Origin: Fimihabitans intestinipullorum | Lineage (GTDB): Bacteria > Bacillota_I > Bacilli_A > RF39 > UBA660 | NCBI GenBank assembly: GCA_018714965.1 | Contig: DVML01000038.1 | Coordinates: 1 to 10,038, forward strand | Reading direction: 5' to 3' | Length of the DNA: 10,038 bases | Shown here: positions 1 through 6,058 of the stretch, piece after piece | How positions within the stretch are numbered: position 1 is the stretch's first letter | Layout of the letters: each line of letters starts with the position of its first letter | Program-made: the position numbers and the translations under genes | Notes under the pieces: generated by a model | Told to the model about the DNA's origin: nothing | Databases searched by the model: none | The model's input: only the letters and a program-made list of their open reading frames with translations

Positions 1-30
1 TTCATTTATGGTAAGATGGTGATAGTTCAT
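1..30 (-). CDS. IS30-family transposase, N-terminal fragment cut by window edge
   Basis: Reading leftwards on the minus strand, ATG at 30-28 opens MNYHHLTINE and continues past the window. The 'HLT-I-E' start is the characteristic opening of IS30-family DDE transposases, which bind the element ends through an N-terminal helix-turn-helix and cut and join DNA with a C-terminal DDE domain. Start choice is supported by a strong GGAGGT ribosome binding site (plus-strand positions about 36-41) with normal spacing. Only ten residues are visible, so the family call is likely but not secure, and intactness cannot be judged. Confidence 0.6.
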   Translation of the reverse strand, partial: MNYHHLTINE

Positions 31-65
31 TTTTGAACCTCCGTTCTATGTTTTTTGTCAATTAC

Positions 66-74
66 ATTATAACA
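66..74 (-). promoter_or_regulatory. Extended -10 promoter of the IS30 transposase
   Basis: On the minus strand the bases read TGTTATAAT, a perfect -10 with the TG extension, about 36 bp before the transposase ATG. No good -35 hexamer is visible at the expected distance. Confidence 0.5.
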
Positions 75-146
75 CGAGGTTCTTTAATGAACTTTTTTAT
101 TTGAACTTTTATAGTGTTGCACTTATTATGACAAATTATCTGTAAT

Positions 147-171
147 AAAAAAAGACTTGATAAAGTCTTTT
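147..171 (-). terminator. Intrinsic terminator of tgt
   Basis: A 9-bp stem (150-158 with 163-171) closes a four-base loop (GATA on the plus strand). It is followed on the minus strand by the U-run complementary to the A-run at 147-153. The stem begins inside the tgt stop codon (170-172). A shorter T-run on the plus side could also make it weakly bidirectional, shielding tgt from the neighbouring IS. Confidence 0.85.
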
Positions 172-1390
172 ATTCTGATTTCGAATGGTAATAATTTTTT
201 AAGAATGTTTCTCTGTATGTTTCAAATGTTCCATCTAGAATAGAAGCACGAATTTCTTCTGTCAAACGAATAATAAAACGTAGATTATGAATAGAAGATA
301 AAGTATAGTATTTTTTCTTATCTTCTATATCAGGGGATTTCCACAGGCTTCTTAAATTACCTCTTGTCCAACCAGCTTGACAAGTAGGACAGTCGCATCC
401 TTCATCCAATAGTTCATCACTATCTTTGAATTTATTTAATTTAATATTTCCTGTTTTTGTATAGATTCTACCATGTCTTGCTTCTCTTGTAGGTGCGACA
501 CAGTCGAATGTATCTGCTCCCATTTCTGTACCGATTAAAATATCGTCAGGATGAGATAAGCCAAGTAGATGACGAGGTTTATCTTCTGGAAGTTCTTCGC
601 AGCACCATTTTAAAATATCTCCGAGACTTTCCTTTAAGAAGGCTCCACCTAACCCATATCCATCAAATTCCATCTTAGCGAATTTCTTTGCTGTCGAACG
701 TCTTAAATCTTCCCATCTTCCACCTTGTAATACACCATAAAGTGATTGATGATATCCGAGATCATCACAATGCTTTTTATGTTCTTCTATACTTCTTTTT
801 GCCCATCTTTCTGTACGCGCTAATGCTTCTACATTATATTCATAGCTATCTGCAAGAGAAGTTAATTCGTCGTAGGCCATGTGAATATCCGCACCAATTT
901 TACATTGTATCTGCATAGACTCTTCTGGTCCGATAAAATCTTTTTGATTGGTAAATGGATCAAAAAATTCTACACCATCTTCTGTTACGTGAGCAAGTCT
1001 TTCTTTTGGATCAGTATTTACAACTTCTTGTTCTCTTTTCATACTCACGACTTTACCGAGACCAGATCCGAGAGACATTACTTGAAACCCACCGGAATCT
1101 GTCAACGTTGGACCGTCCCATCCTGACCATTCAGCGAGCCCACCATTTTTGGCGATTTCATCTGCTTTATTTCGCAAATGATATCCATTGCTCAACATTG
1201 CTTGTGCAGTAATTTCTTTTAATTCTTCCATCGATACAAATTTTACTTCTCCTCTCGTACCGACAGTCATAAAAGCTGGAGTTTTAATATCTCCATGAGG
1301 AGTATGAATGATTCCAGCACGTCCTAATTTTCCTGGAATTCTTTCTGTGATTTCAAAGTAGAATTTATTGTCGTTTTTGTATTCCTTCAT
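170..1390 (-). CDS. tgt: tRNA-guanine(34) transglycosylase (queuosine pathway), divergent pocket
   Basis: Cytoplasmic enzyme that swaps guanine-34 in the anticodon of GUN tRNAs (Asp, Asn, His, Tyr) for a 7-deazaguanine (preQ1 or queuine) on the way to queuosine. The protein is 406 aa, slightly longer than the usual 370-390. The TIM-barrel signatures are present: LTDSGGFQ with general acid/base D98, substrate-binding D174 in AYDEL, Q222 in LQGG, the nucleophile D296 in FDCVAPTR, and zinc ligands C332, C334, C337 and H368. Departures from the canonical family are NGYHL for NTYHL (68-72), GGAFLKE for GGLAVGE (248-254) in the base-recognition loop, and a C337-H368 spacing about five residues longer than usual. 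The start is fixed by AGGAGGA six bases upstream. It is monocistronic, diverges from the methyltransferase gene and ends in its own terminator. Family membership is very likely; which base it inserts is unknown. Confidence 0.93.
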   Translation of the reverse strand: MKEYKNDNKFYFEITERIPGKLGRAGIIHTPHGDIKTPAFMTVGTRGEVKFVSMEELKEITAQAMLSNGYHLRNKADEIAKNGGLAEWSGWDGPTLTDSGGFQVMSLGSGLGKVVSMKREQEVVNTDPKERLAHVTEDGVEFFDPFTNQKDFIGPEESMQIQCKIGADIHMAYDELTSLADSYEYNVEALARTERWAKRSIEEHKKHCDDLGYHQSLYGVLQGGRWEDLRRSTAKKFAKMEFDGYGLGGAFLKESLGDILKWCCEELPEDKPRHLLGLSHPDDILIGTEMGADTFDCVAPTREARHGRIYTKTGNIKLNKFKDSDELLDEGCDCPTCQAGWTRGNLRSLWKSPDIEDKKKYYTLSSIHNLRFIIRLTEEIRASILDGTFETYRETFLKNYYHSKSE

Positions 1391-1391
1391 A

Positions 1392-1399
1392 TTTCCTCC
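1392..1399 (-). promoter_or_regulatory. Ribosome binding site of tgt
   Basis: The minus strand reads AGGAGGAA immediately upstream of the ATG at 1390, a near-perfect anti-Shine-Dalgarno match that fixes the tgt start. Confidence 0.8.
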
Positions 1400-1428
1400 T
1401 TAAGTTTATATTTTTCAGATATGAAAAT

Positions 1429-1456
1429 ATTATATCATAAAATAAAATCTCGCCAA
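1429..1456 (-). promoter_or_regulatory. Promoter of tgt
   Basis: On the minus strand TTGGCG (1456-1451; 4 of 6 matches to the -35 consensus) is separated by 16 bp from a perfect TATAAT (1434-1429), which carries the extended TG element (TGATATAAT, out to 1437). Transcription would start about 1420, giving a leader of about 30 nt. Confidence 0.65.
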
Positions 1457-1471
1457 AGGAAAAGAGATATT

Positions 1472-1512
1472 TTGATGAATTCCTTTTCTTCTTTTATACT
1501 CTATTGTATAAT
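1472..1512 (+). promoter_or_regulatory. Promoter(s) of the methyltransferase-rluA unit
   Basis: TTGATG (1472-1477) and TATACT (1495-1500) are spaced by 17 bp, a good sigma-A-type pair. A perfect TATAAT at 1507-1512 could serve as an alternative -10 but lacks a recognisable -35. Together with the tgt promoter this makes the 159-bp gap between the two divergent genes a double promoter region with no other content that I can see. Confidence 0.55.
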
Positions 1513-1549
1513 AATAGATAGAAATAAGAAAAAGAAGGAGATGTGTAGT

Positions 1550-2425
1550 ATGCGTATCAGCGATGGTTGGAAAGATTACGAATGTATCGATGCAGGGAAT
1601 GGAGAAAAATTAGAAAATTGGAATGGGGTTATCTTAAGACGACCAGATCCTCAAGCTATATGGCCAATTACACAGACAGGTGGACTTTGGAATAAAGCAG
1701 ATGGCCACTACTTCAGAAGTAATCGAGGTGGTGGCGAGTGGAAATTTCGAAAAAAATTACCAGAGTATTGGACGGTACAATATCGTGATTTAGTACTGAA
1801 GGTGACGCCAACAAATTTTAAGCATACGGGATTATTTCCGGAACAGGCAACGAACTGGGATTTTATGATAGAAAAAATAAGAAAGGCGAATCGCCCAATT
1901 AAAGTATTAAACTTATTTGCATATACTGGTGGAGCAACGATGGCTTGTGCTTATGCAGGGGCTTCTGAGGTAGTGCATGTCGATGCTGCGAAAGGGATGG
2001 TCGCTTGGGCGAAAGATAATATGAAATTATCTCATTTAGAAGATAGAAAGATTCGTTTTATCGTAGACGACTGCCTAAAATTTGTAGAAAGAGAAGCTCG
2101 TAGAGGTAGAAAATACGATGCGATCATTATGGATCCACCAAGTTATGGCCGTGGGCCAAATGGAGAAGTTTGGAAGTTTGAACATAATATTTATCATCTC
2201 GTGCAAGCATGTATGAAAATATTAAGTGATGAACCATTATTTTTACTTATCAATTCTTATACGACGGGGATTTCTAGTACAGTTCTTGAAAATATATTAA
2301 AAACTACAATGTTACCATTATATCCAAAAGGTAAAGTCGATGCGGGTGAAGTTGGACTTCCGGTTACGACAAATCATTTGGTATTGCCATGTGGTATCTA
2401 TGGAAGATGGCAGGAAAATGATTAA
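1550..2425 (+). CDS. Class I SAM-dependent methyltransferase (COG1092/RlmI-like)
   Basis: Predicted cytoplasmic S-adenosylmethionine-dependent methyltransferase, probably acting on RNA, 291 aa. The N-terminal part (about 1-110) contains the LRRPDPQAIW and FKHTGLFPEQ signatures of a Firmicutes branch related to RlmI/COG1092. The Rossmann fold follows, with motif I LNLFAYTGGAT (120-130), an acidic HVDAAKGM strand end and motif IV DPPSYGRGP starting at D195. It has no PUA domain, unlike E. coli RlmI, and no conserved catalytic Cys pattern is obvious, so the target base is unknown. I chose ATG 1550 because AAGGAG (1535-1540) sits nine bases upstream; an in-frame ATG at 1421 would lie upstream of the promoter. 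The stop overlaps the next gene by 8 bp, so the two are translationally coupled. The pairing with a pseudouridine synthase supports an RNA substrate (inference). Confidence 0.85.
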   Translation: MRISDGWKDYECIDAGNGEKLENWNGVILRRPDPQAIWPITQTGGLWNKADGHYFRSNRGGGEWKFRKKLPEYWTVQYRDLVLKVTPTNFKHTGLFPEQATNWDFMIEKIRKANRPIKVLNLFAYTGGATMACAYAGASEVVHVDAAKGMVAWAKDNMKLSHLEDRKIRFIVDDCLKFVEREARRGRKYDAIIMDPPSYGRGPNGEVWKFEHNIYHLVQACMKILSDEPLFLLINSYTTGISSTVLENILKTTMLPLYPKGKVDAGEVGLPVTTNHLVLPCGIYGRWQEND

Positions 2426-3077
2426 CATATTATATGAAGATAATCATTTATTAGTAGTGGAAAAACCAGTGAATATGCCAGTACAAGAAGATAGCTCTCA
2501 CGATATGGATTTATTAACGCTTTTAAAGAGCGATTTAAAGAAAAGGTATCATAAGCCAGGAAATGTATATTTGGGCCTTGTACATCGCTTGGATCGTCCT
2601 GTAGGGGGTGTTATGGTGTTTGCTAAGACATCGAAAGCAGCATCTCGTTTAAGTGAGCAAGTGAGAACGCATAAGATGTTGAAGGAATACGATGCTGTCG
2701 TAGAAGGAAAGATAGAAAAGCAAGGTGTTTTAAAAGATCGGTTGTATAAAGATACAAAACGTAATATGGTGATCGTCGATCCAAGAGGAAAAGAGGCAGA
2801 ATTATCCTATCAACTAAAGGCGAGATGTGAAGAATATTCGCTCGTTCATATCACTTTGAAAACAGGTAGATCTCATCAAATTAGAGTTCAATTTTCTAGC
2901 AGAAACTATCCACTGTATGGAGATCAAAGGTATAATAAGCATGCAAAATCTAGAGAACAAATTGCCCTTTTTGCAAGTCGTTTGAGTTTTTATCATCCAA
3001 CGACGAAAGAATATTTAAGTTTTTCATTGCCCCTTCCTAATCGAGTACCATGGACAATGTTTAAAGAAAATCGTTAA
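2418..3077 (+). CDS. RluA-family pseudouridine synthase
   Basis: Isomerises specific uridines to pseudouridine in rRNA or tRNA. The protein is 219 aa, a compact RluA-type catalytic domain without the N-terminal S4 domain of RluC/RluD. The catalytic motif is HRLDRPVGG with the nucleophilic Asp at residue 59; the usual TSG after HRLDxx is VGG here. GRSHQIRVQF, with the Arg that packs near the active site, lies towards the C-terminus, and a YGDQRY block follows. The start at 2418 (MINILYEDN) overlaps the methyltransferase stop by 8 bp and matches where RluA domains begin; the in-frame ATGs further upstream have no ribosome binding site and add non-family residues. The Shine-Dalgarno (AGGA, 2412-2415) is unusually close, consistent with coupling to upstream translation. 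The exact RNA target cannot be told from sequence. Confidence 0.9.
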   Translation: MINILYEDNHLLVVEKPVNMPVQEDSSHDMDLLTLLKSDLKKRYHKPGNVYLGLVHRLDRPVGGVMVFAKTSKAASRLSEQVRTHKMLKEYDAVVEGKIEKQGVLKDRLYKDTKRNMVIVDPRGKEAELSYQLKARCEEYSLVHITLKTGRSHQIRVQFSSRNYPLYGDQRYNKHAKSREQIALFASRLSFYHPTTKEYLSFSLPLPNRVPWTMFKENR

Positions 3078-3101
3078 AATCATAATTTTATCTAGAAAAC
3101 A

Positions 3102-3107
3102 TATGAT
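3102..3107 (+). promoter_or_regulatory. Possible -10 element for the amidase gene
   Basis: TATGAT lies 25 bp before the amidase ATG in the 54-bp gap after rluA, with no convincing -35. No terminator separates the genes, so read-through from the upstream pair is equally possible. Confidence 0.35.
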
Positions 3108-3131
3108 AGACTAAGTGAGGCGGATGTTGAA

Positions 3132-3818
3132 ATGCTGAAATACAAGATCTATTTATTTGTTTTCTTTTTATTTGGACTTTGTGGATATGGGATTGTAACA
3201 GCACAAACATCCACATTACCTCTATTTGGTAAGGTCATATATTTGGATGCAGGACATGGAGGAAGTGATCCTGGAGCCCTTTATAAAAATATTTATGAAA
3301 AAGACATCAATTTAAAGATCGTTCAAAAACTAGAAGAGGATTTGACTCAATTAGGGGCTACTGTATATTTAACTCGTTATGGTGATTATGATGTTTCTGT
3401 GCCAAATACGATTAATCATAAGAGAAATGATTTATCTAGACGTGGAAACATGATCAATAAATCAGGATGTGATTTATATTTATCCATTCATTTAAATGCA
3501 GAAACTTCTTCTAGTTGGCATGGGGCAGAGGCATATTACGATGATGTTCACCCGGATAATGAGAAAATAGCAAAAATCATGCAGGAAGAATTCAAAGAAC
3601 ATCTATATAGTAAAAGAAAATATAAAAAGACATCAAGATTTTATTTAAGTAAGAGAATCGAACGTCCTGGAGTTTTGTTAGAAGTTGGATTTTTAAGTAA
3701 TCCAAACGAACGATACTTACTAAAAACAGATTCCTATCAGCAAAAAATAAGTAAGACGATTACAGGTGGGGTGTTAAGATATTTTAACGATAAAAAGGTG
3801 TTTGGAATTTTAGGATAG
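3132..3818 (+). CDS. N-acetylmuramoyl-L-alanine amidase, CwlD-like (Amidase_3)
   Basis: Zinc-dependent hydrolase that cleaves the amide bond between muramic acid and L-alanine in peptidoglycan. The protein is 228 aa, close in size to CwlD. An N-terminal hydrophobic signal or anchor (about 6-24, ending VTA-Q) exports it to the wall side. The catalytic domain follows, with zinc ligands H42 in DAGHGGSDPG, E56 in IYEKD and H120 in LSIHLNA, and catalytic E184 in LLEVGFLSN. All expected residues are present, and no cell-wall-binding repeat is attached. ATG 3132 is preceded by GTGAGG (3115-3120) at a rather long 11-base spacing; no better in-frame start exists. The gene ends in a terminator that overlaps its stop. 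CwlD itself makes spore-cortex muramic lactam, but a sporulation role is not shown here, so I leave the symbol empty. Confidence 0.9.
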   Translation: MLKYKIYLFVFFLFGLCGYGIVTAQTSTLPLFGKVIYLDAGHGGSDPGALYKNIYEKDINLKIVQKLEEDLTQLGATVYLTRYGDYDVSVPNTINHKRNDLSRRGNMINKSGCDLYLSIHLNAETSSSWHGAEAYYDDVHPDNEKIAKIMQEEFKEHLYSKRKYKKTSRFYLSKRIERPGVLLEVGFLSNPNERYLLKTDSYQQKISKTITGGVLRYFNDKKVFGILG

Positions 3819-3843
3819 AAGAAATATTTATTTCTTCTTTTTT
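3817..3843 (+). terminator. Intrinsic terminator of the amidase gene
   Basis: A 9-bp stem AGAAGAAAT (3817-3825) pairs with ATTTCTTCT (3830-3838) around an ATTT loop, followed by a run of six T. The stem starts inside the TAG stop codon. Confidence 0.85.
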
Positions 3844-3887
3844 CAATATTATCCCATGAAAAAAACATATTTTTTTCACATTATGTA

Positions 3888-3896
3888 TGATATAAT
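3888..3896 (+). promoter_or_regulatory. Extended -10 promoter of the abi-htrA unit
   Basis: TGATATAAT is a perfect extended -10, 15 bp before the abi ATG. Only weak T-rich sequence occupies the -35 region. The ribosome binding site AAGGTGAG (3901-3908) follows, so the leader would be very short. Confidence 0.55.
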
Positions 3897-3911
3897 TGAG
3901 AAGGTGAGAGT

Positions 3912-4844
3912 ATGAAAAGTAAAATATTTAAGACTTTAGATGAACAAATTGATATATTGAAAGCGCGTGGACTAGTGATAGATGATGTTGAGTACGCAAA
4001 AGAGATCTTGTTTCGAGAAAATTACTTTTTTGTTAGTGGATATCGACATTTATTTATGAGAAAATATAACGACGATCAATTTTTAAAGGGAACGAGATTT
4101 GATGAACTATACGCTGCCTTTGTTTTTGATCGAAAGCTTAGAAATATCATGTTTAAATATATTTTAGTTATTGAGAATAATATTAAATCAATTATAAGTT
4201 ATCAGATGTCTAAAAAATATGGTTATAAAGAAAAAGATTACCTAGATCCTAAAAATTTTACACAGGATTCTTTGAAATCACGTCAAGTGTACGATATTTT
4301 AAATAAGACAAAACGACAAATTCGCATCAATGGAAAAGAACATACAGCAACGATGCATTATCTAAGTAATTATGGATATATTCCAATGTGGATCCTAGTA
4401 AAAGTATTATCTTTTGGAATTGTTTCAGAACTTTATTCCATACTAAAGTTGGAGGATCAAGAAGCAATAGCATCTTTCTATCATCTAGACGCAGAGACAT
4501 TAGCAATTTATTTATCATTACTCGCCAATTTCAGAAATTTATGTGCACACGAGGAAGTTTTATATGATCATCGTACGCAAAAGGAAATTCCGGATACAAA
4601 ATATCATGAATTATTAGATATTCCAAAGGAAGATGGAGAATATATTTATGGTAAGAATGATTTGTTTGTGTTACCAATTATCATGAAGCAAATGTTAACG
4701 GAAGGAGAATTTCGCGAACTTATTTATGAAATCGGGTACGAAATCGATGTTTTAGATGGAATTGTCGATGTTGTACCACTACATACAATTTTAAACAAGA
4801 TTGGTTTTCCAAATAATTGGCGCGAACTAATTAAAATGGATTAG
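3912..4844 (+). CDS. Abi family protein (AbiD/AbiF-like, HEPN RNase motif)
   Basis: Member of the Abi_2 family (AbiD/AbiF of lactococcal abortive phage infection), 310 aa and full length. The N-terminus shows the family pattern LDEQIDILKARGL, then FRENYFFVSGYR and FVFDRKLRNIM. At 208-213 it carries R-N-L-C-A-H followed by YDHR, the RX4-6H signature of HEPN-superfamily ribonucleases, so a metal-independent RNase activity triggered by infection is the likely mode (family knowledge plus inference, not shown here). There is no signal peptide or membrane segment, so it should be cytoplasmic. It has its own extended -10 promoter, and its stop codon overlaps the htrA ribosome binding site, placing both in one transcript. 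Base use looks like the neighbouring chromosomal genes, so there is no sign of very recent transfer. In many genomes such genes lack any tested defence phenotype. Confidence 0.85.
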   Translation: MKSKIFKTLDEQIDILKARGLVIDDVEYAKEILFRENYFFVSGYRHLFMRKYNDDQFLKGTRFDELYAAFVFDRKLRNIMFKYILVIENNIKSIISYQMSKKYGYKEKDYLDPKNFTQDSLKSRQVYDILNKTKRQIRINGKEHTATMHYLSNYGYIPMWILVKVLSFGIVSELYSILKLEDQEAIASFYHLDAETLAIYLSLLANFRNLCAHEEVLYDHRTQKEIPDTKYHELLDIPKEDGEYIYGKNDLFVLPIIMKQMLTEGEFRELIYEIGYEIDVLDGIVDVVPLHTILNKIGFPNNWRELIKMD

Positions 4845-4850
4845 GAGGGA
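4843..4850 (+). promoter_or_regulatory. Ribosome binding site of htrA
   Basis: AGGAGGGA overlaps the abi TAG stop (4842-4844) and sits four bases before the htrA ATG. Its strength suggests efficient htrA translation and links it to the abi transcript. Confidence 0.75.
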
Positions 4851-4854
4851 AGAT

Positions 4855-5946
4855 ATGAAACAAAAAGCAATCTATATTAGCTCTATCATTGTTGCGCTTT
4901 TTGCAGGAATTATAGGAACGGTTGCGGTTATATATTATATTCCAAAAGAAAGTACTACGACAGATTTAGTTTATAATGATAAAAAGAATGTAACGATAGA
5001 AGAGTCAGATACCATTCAAAGTGCGATTTCTAAGGTATACGACGCTGTTTATGTTATCGAATCTTATAGAGGAAATACTTTAGTAGGAACGGGAACTGGG
5101 TTTGCATACAAAAAAGATGATAATAGTGGATATATCGTAACTAATCAGCACGTCGTAGAAAACTCGACATCTGTGCGTGTCATCAACTCGGATGGTGAGG
5201 AGATCGAGGCTAAAGTGCTTGGAACGGATGTTTATGCAGATATTGCAGTGTTGGCAATTGACGCAACGGCTGTAAAACAAGTTGCAATTTTAGGAGATAG
5301 TACAGAATCGCAATTAGGAGATACTGTATTTACAGTAGGATCTCCTATGGGAAGTGATTATCGAGGTACAGTAACGAAAGGAATTCTATCCGGAAAAGAT
5401 CGTACTGTGACAGTTACACTTAGTACAGGTGATGATTTCATGATGGAGTTACTCCAAACGGATGCTGCGATTAATCCAGGAAATAGTGGAGGACCTCTCG
5501 TTAATATGAATGGAGAAGTCATCGGGATGAATTCTTTAAAACTTGTTAAGGATGAAATCGAAGGAATGGGATTTGCGATTCCAATCGAAATTGTTGAAAG
5601 TGAATTGGATGCACTAGAAAAAGGTGAAGAGATTCAAAGGCCTGTAGTAGGAATTGAAACGGTTGACGTATCAAATACATATACTTTGCTGCGTAACAGA
5701 ATTCGCTTAGAAAGAGAATTTGATCAAGGAATTGTCATTGTTAATGTAGAACAAGATACTCCGGCTGAATCAGCAGGATTGAAGTCAGGTGATGTCATTG
5801 TAGCTGTAGATGGAACCGAAATTAAAGATGCTGCTCATTTCAAGTATTTAATCTATAAAGCAGGAATGGGAAATACCGTTACAGTTGAATATTATCGTGG
5901 AAACGATAAACATGAAGCAACGATAAAACTAACTAAAAGTTTATAA
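4855..5946 (+). CDS. Membrane-anchored HtrA/DegP-like serine protease with PDZ domain
   Basis: Extracytoplasmic quality-control protease, 363 aa. It has a single N-terminal membrane anchor (about 5-29), then a linker and a trypsin-like domain (about 50-255) with the catalytic triad H99 in TNQHVV, D129 in ADIAVLAI and S211 in GNSGGPL, preceded by the oxyanion-loop region INPGNSGG. One PDZ domain (about 265-360) includes GIVIVNVEQ and SAGLKSGDVIVAVDGTEI and would bind unfolded C-termini. All catalytic residues are intact, and the length fits Gram-positive HtrA. The gene starts 10 bp after abi with a strong Shine-Dalgarno and no own promoter visible, so it depends on the abi promoter or on a promoter hidden in abi. 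A CssRS-type control site is not recognisable. It ends in a strong terminator. Assignment to HtrA/HtrB/YyxA paralogues is not possible, so no symbol is given. Confidence 0.92.
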   Translation: MKQKAIYISSIIVALFAGIIGTVAVIYYIPKESTTTDLVYNDKKNVTIEESDTIQSAISKVYDAVYVIESYRGNTLVGTGTGFAYKKDDNSGYIVTNQHVVENSTSVRVINSDGEEIEAKVLGTDVYADIAVLAIDATAVKQVAILGDSTESQLGDTVFTVGSPMGSDYRGTVTKGILSGKDRTVTVTLSTGDDFMMELLQTDAAINPGNSGGPLVNMNGEVIGMNSLKLVKDEIEGMGFAIPIEIVESELDALEKGEEIQRPVVGIETVDVSNTYTLLRNRIRLEREFDQGIVIVNVEQDTPAESAGLKSGDVIVAVDGTEIKDAAHFKYLIYKAGMGNTVTVEYYRGNDKHEATIKLTKSL

Positions 5947-5965
5947 GAGCCTAGGGCTCTTTTTT
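5945..5965 (+). terminator. Intrinsic terminator of abi-htrA
   Basis: AAGAGCC (5945-5951) pairs with GGCTCTT (5955-5961) around a TAG loop, followed by T-rich sequence to 5965. It is the most GC-rich hairpin in the window, and its stem begins inside the htrA TAA stop. Confidence 0.9.
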
Positions 5966-6019
5966 AATATAACAATTTTGTCATATTGCCTTAATTCTCT
6001 ATACCTAGCAGAAAAAATG

Positions 6020-6028
6020 TGGCATAAT
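6020..6028 (+). promoter_or_regulatory. Extended -10 promoter of the vanZ-RDD gene
   Basis: TGGCATAAT has the TG extension and a 5-of-6 -10 hexamer, 31 bp before the ATG. No clear -35 is visible. The ribosome binding site GAGGGGG (6045-6051) follows. Confidence 0.45.
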
Positions 6029-6058
6029 GAAGTCGTAATGATTTGAGGGGGTAGTAGT

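Larger units (their letters stand above)
1..145 (-). mobile_element. IS30-family insertion sequence, 5' edge (partial)
   Basis: The left edge holds the upstream end of an IS30-type element reading leftwards out of the window: the transposase start (30 to 1, minus), its ribosome binding site and an extended -10 promoter. About 75-110 bp further out comes AGTGTTGCACTTATTATGAC (112-131), which resembles the terminal repeats of IS30-family elements of low-GC Gram-positives. The exact outer end is not resolved. It lies between about 112 and the tgt terminator at 147, because the partner repeat is outside the window. The family assignment rests on the transposase N-terminus. Confidence 0.65.

Noticed and set aside
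493..1212. Open frames on the plus strand inside tgt
   Set aside because: They are antisense shadows of a well-conserved gene, with no ribosome binding sites and no recognisable protein pattern.
1421..1549. Longer start for the methyltransferase, adding 43 residues
   Set aside because: The extension covers the promoter region, has no ribosome binding site, is basic and low-complexity, and does not fit the family; AAGGAG points to ATG 1550.
2340..2417. Longer start for the RluA-type gene
   Set aside because: It would overlap the methyltransferase by 86 bp and add residues that are only the shifted reading of that gene; no ribosome binding site is present.
3075..3090. Possible terminator between rluA and the amidase gene
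   Set aside because: The stem is six A/T pairs with no proper T-run; too weak to support.
3861..3877. A/T palindrome before abi as an operator or terminator
   Set aside because: It is A-run and T-run sequence only, with no GC pairs, so it is likely just AT-rich spacer.
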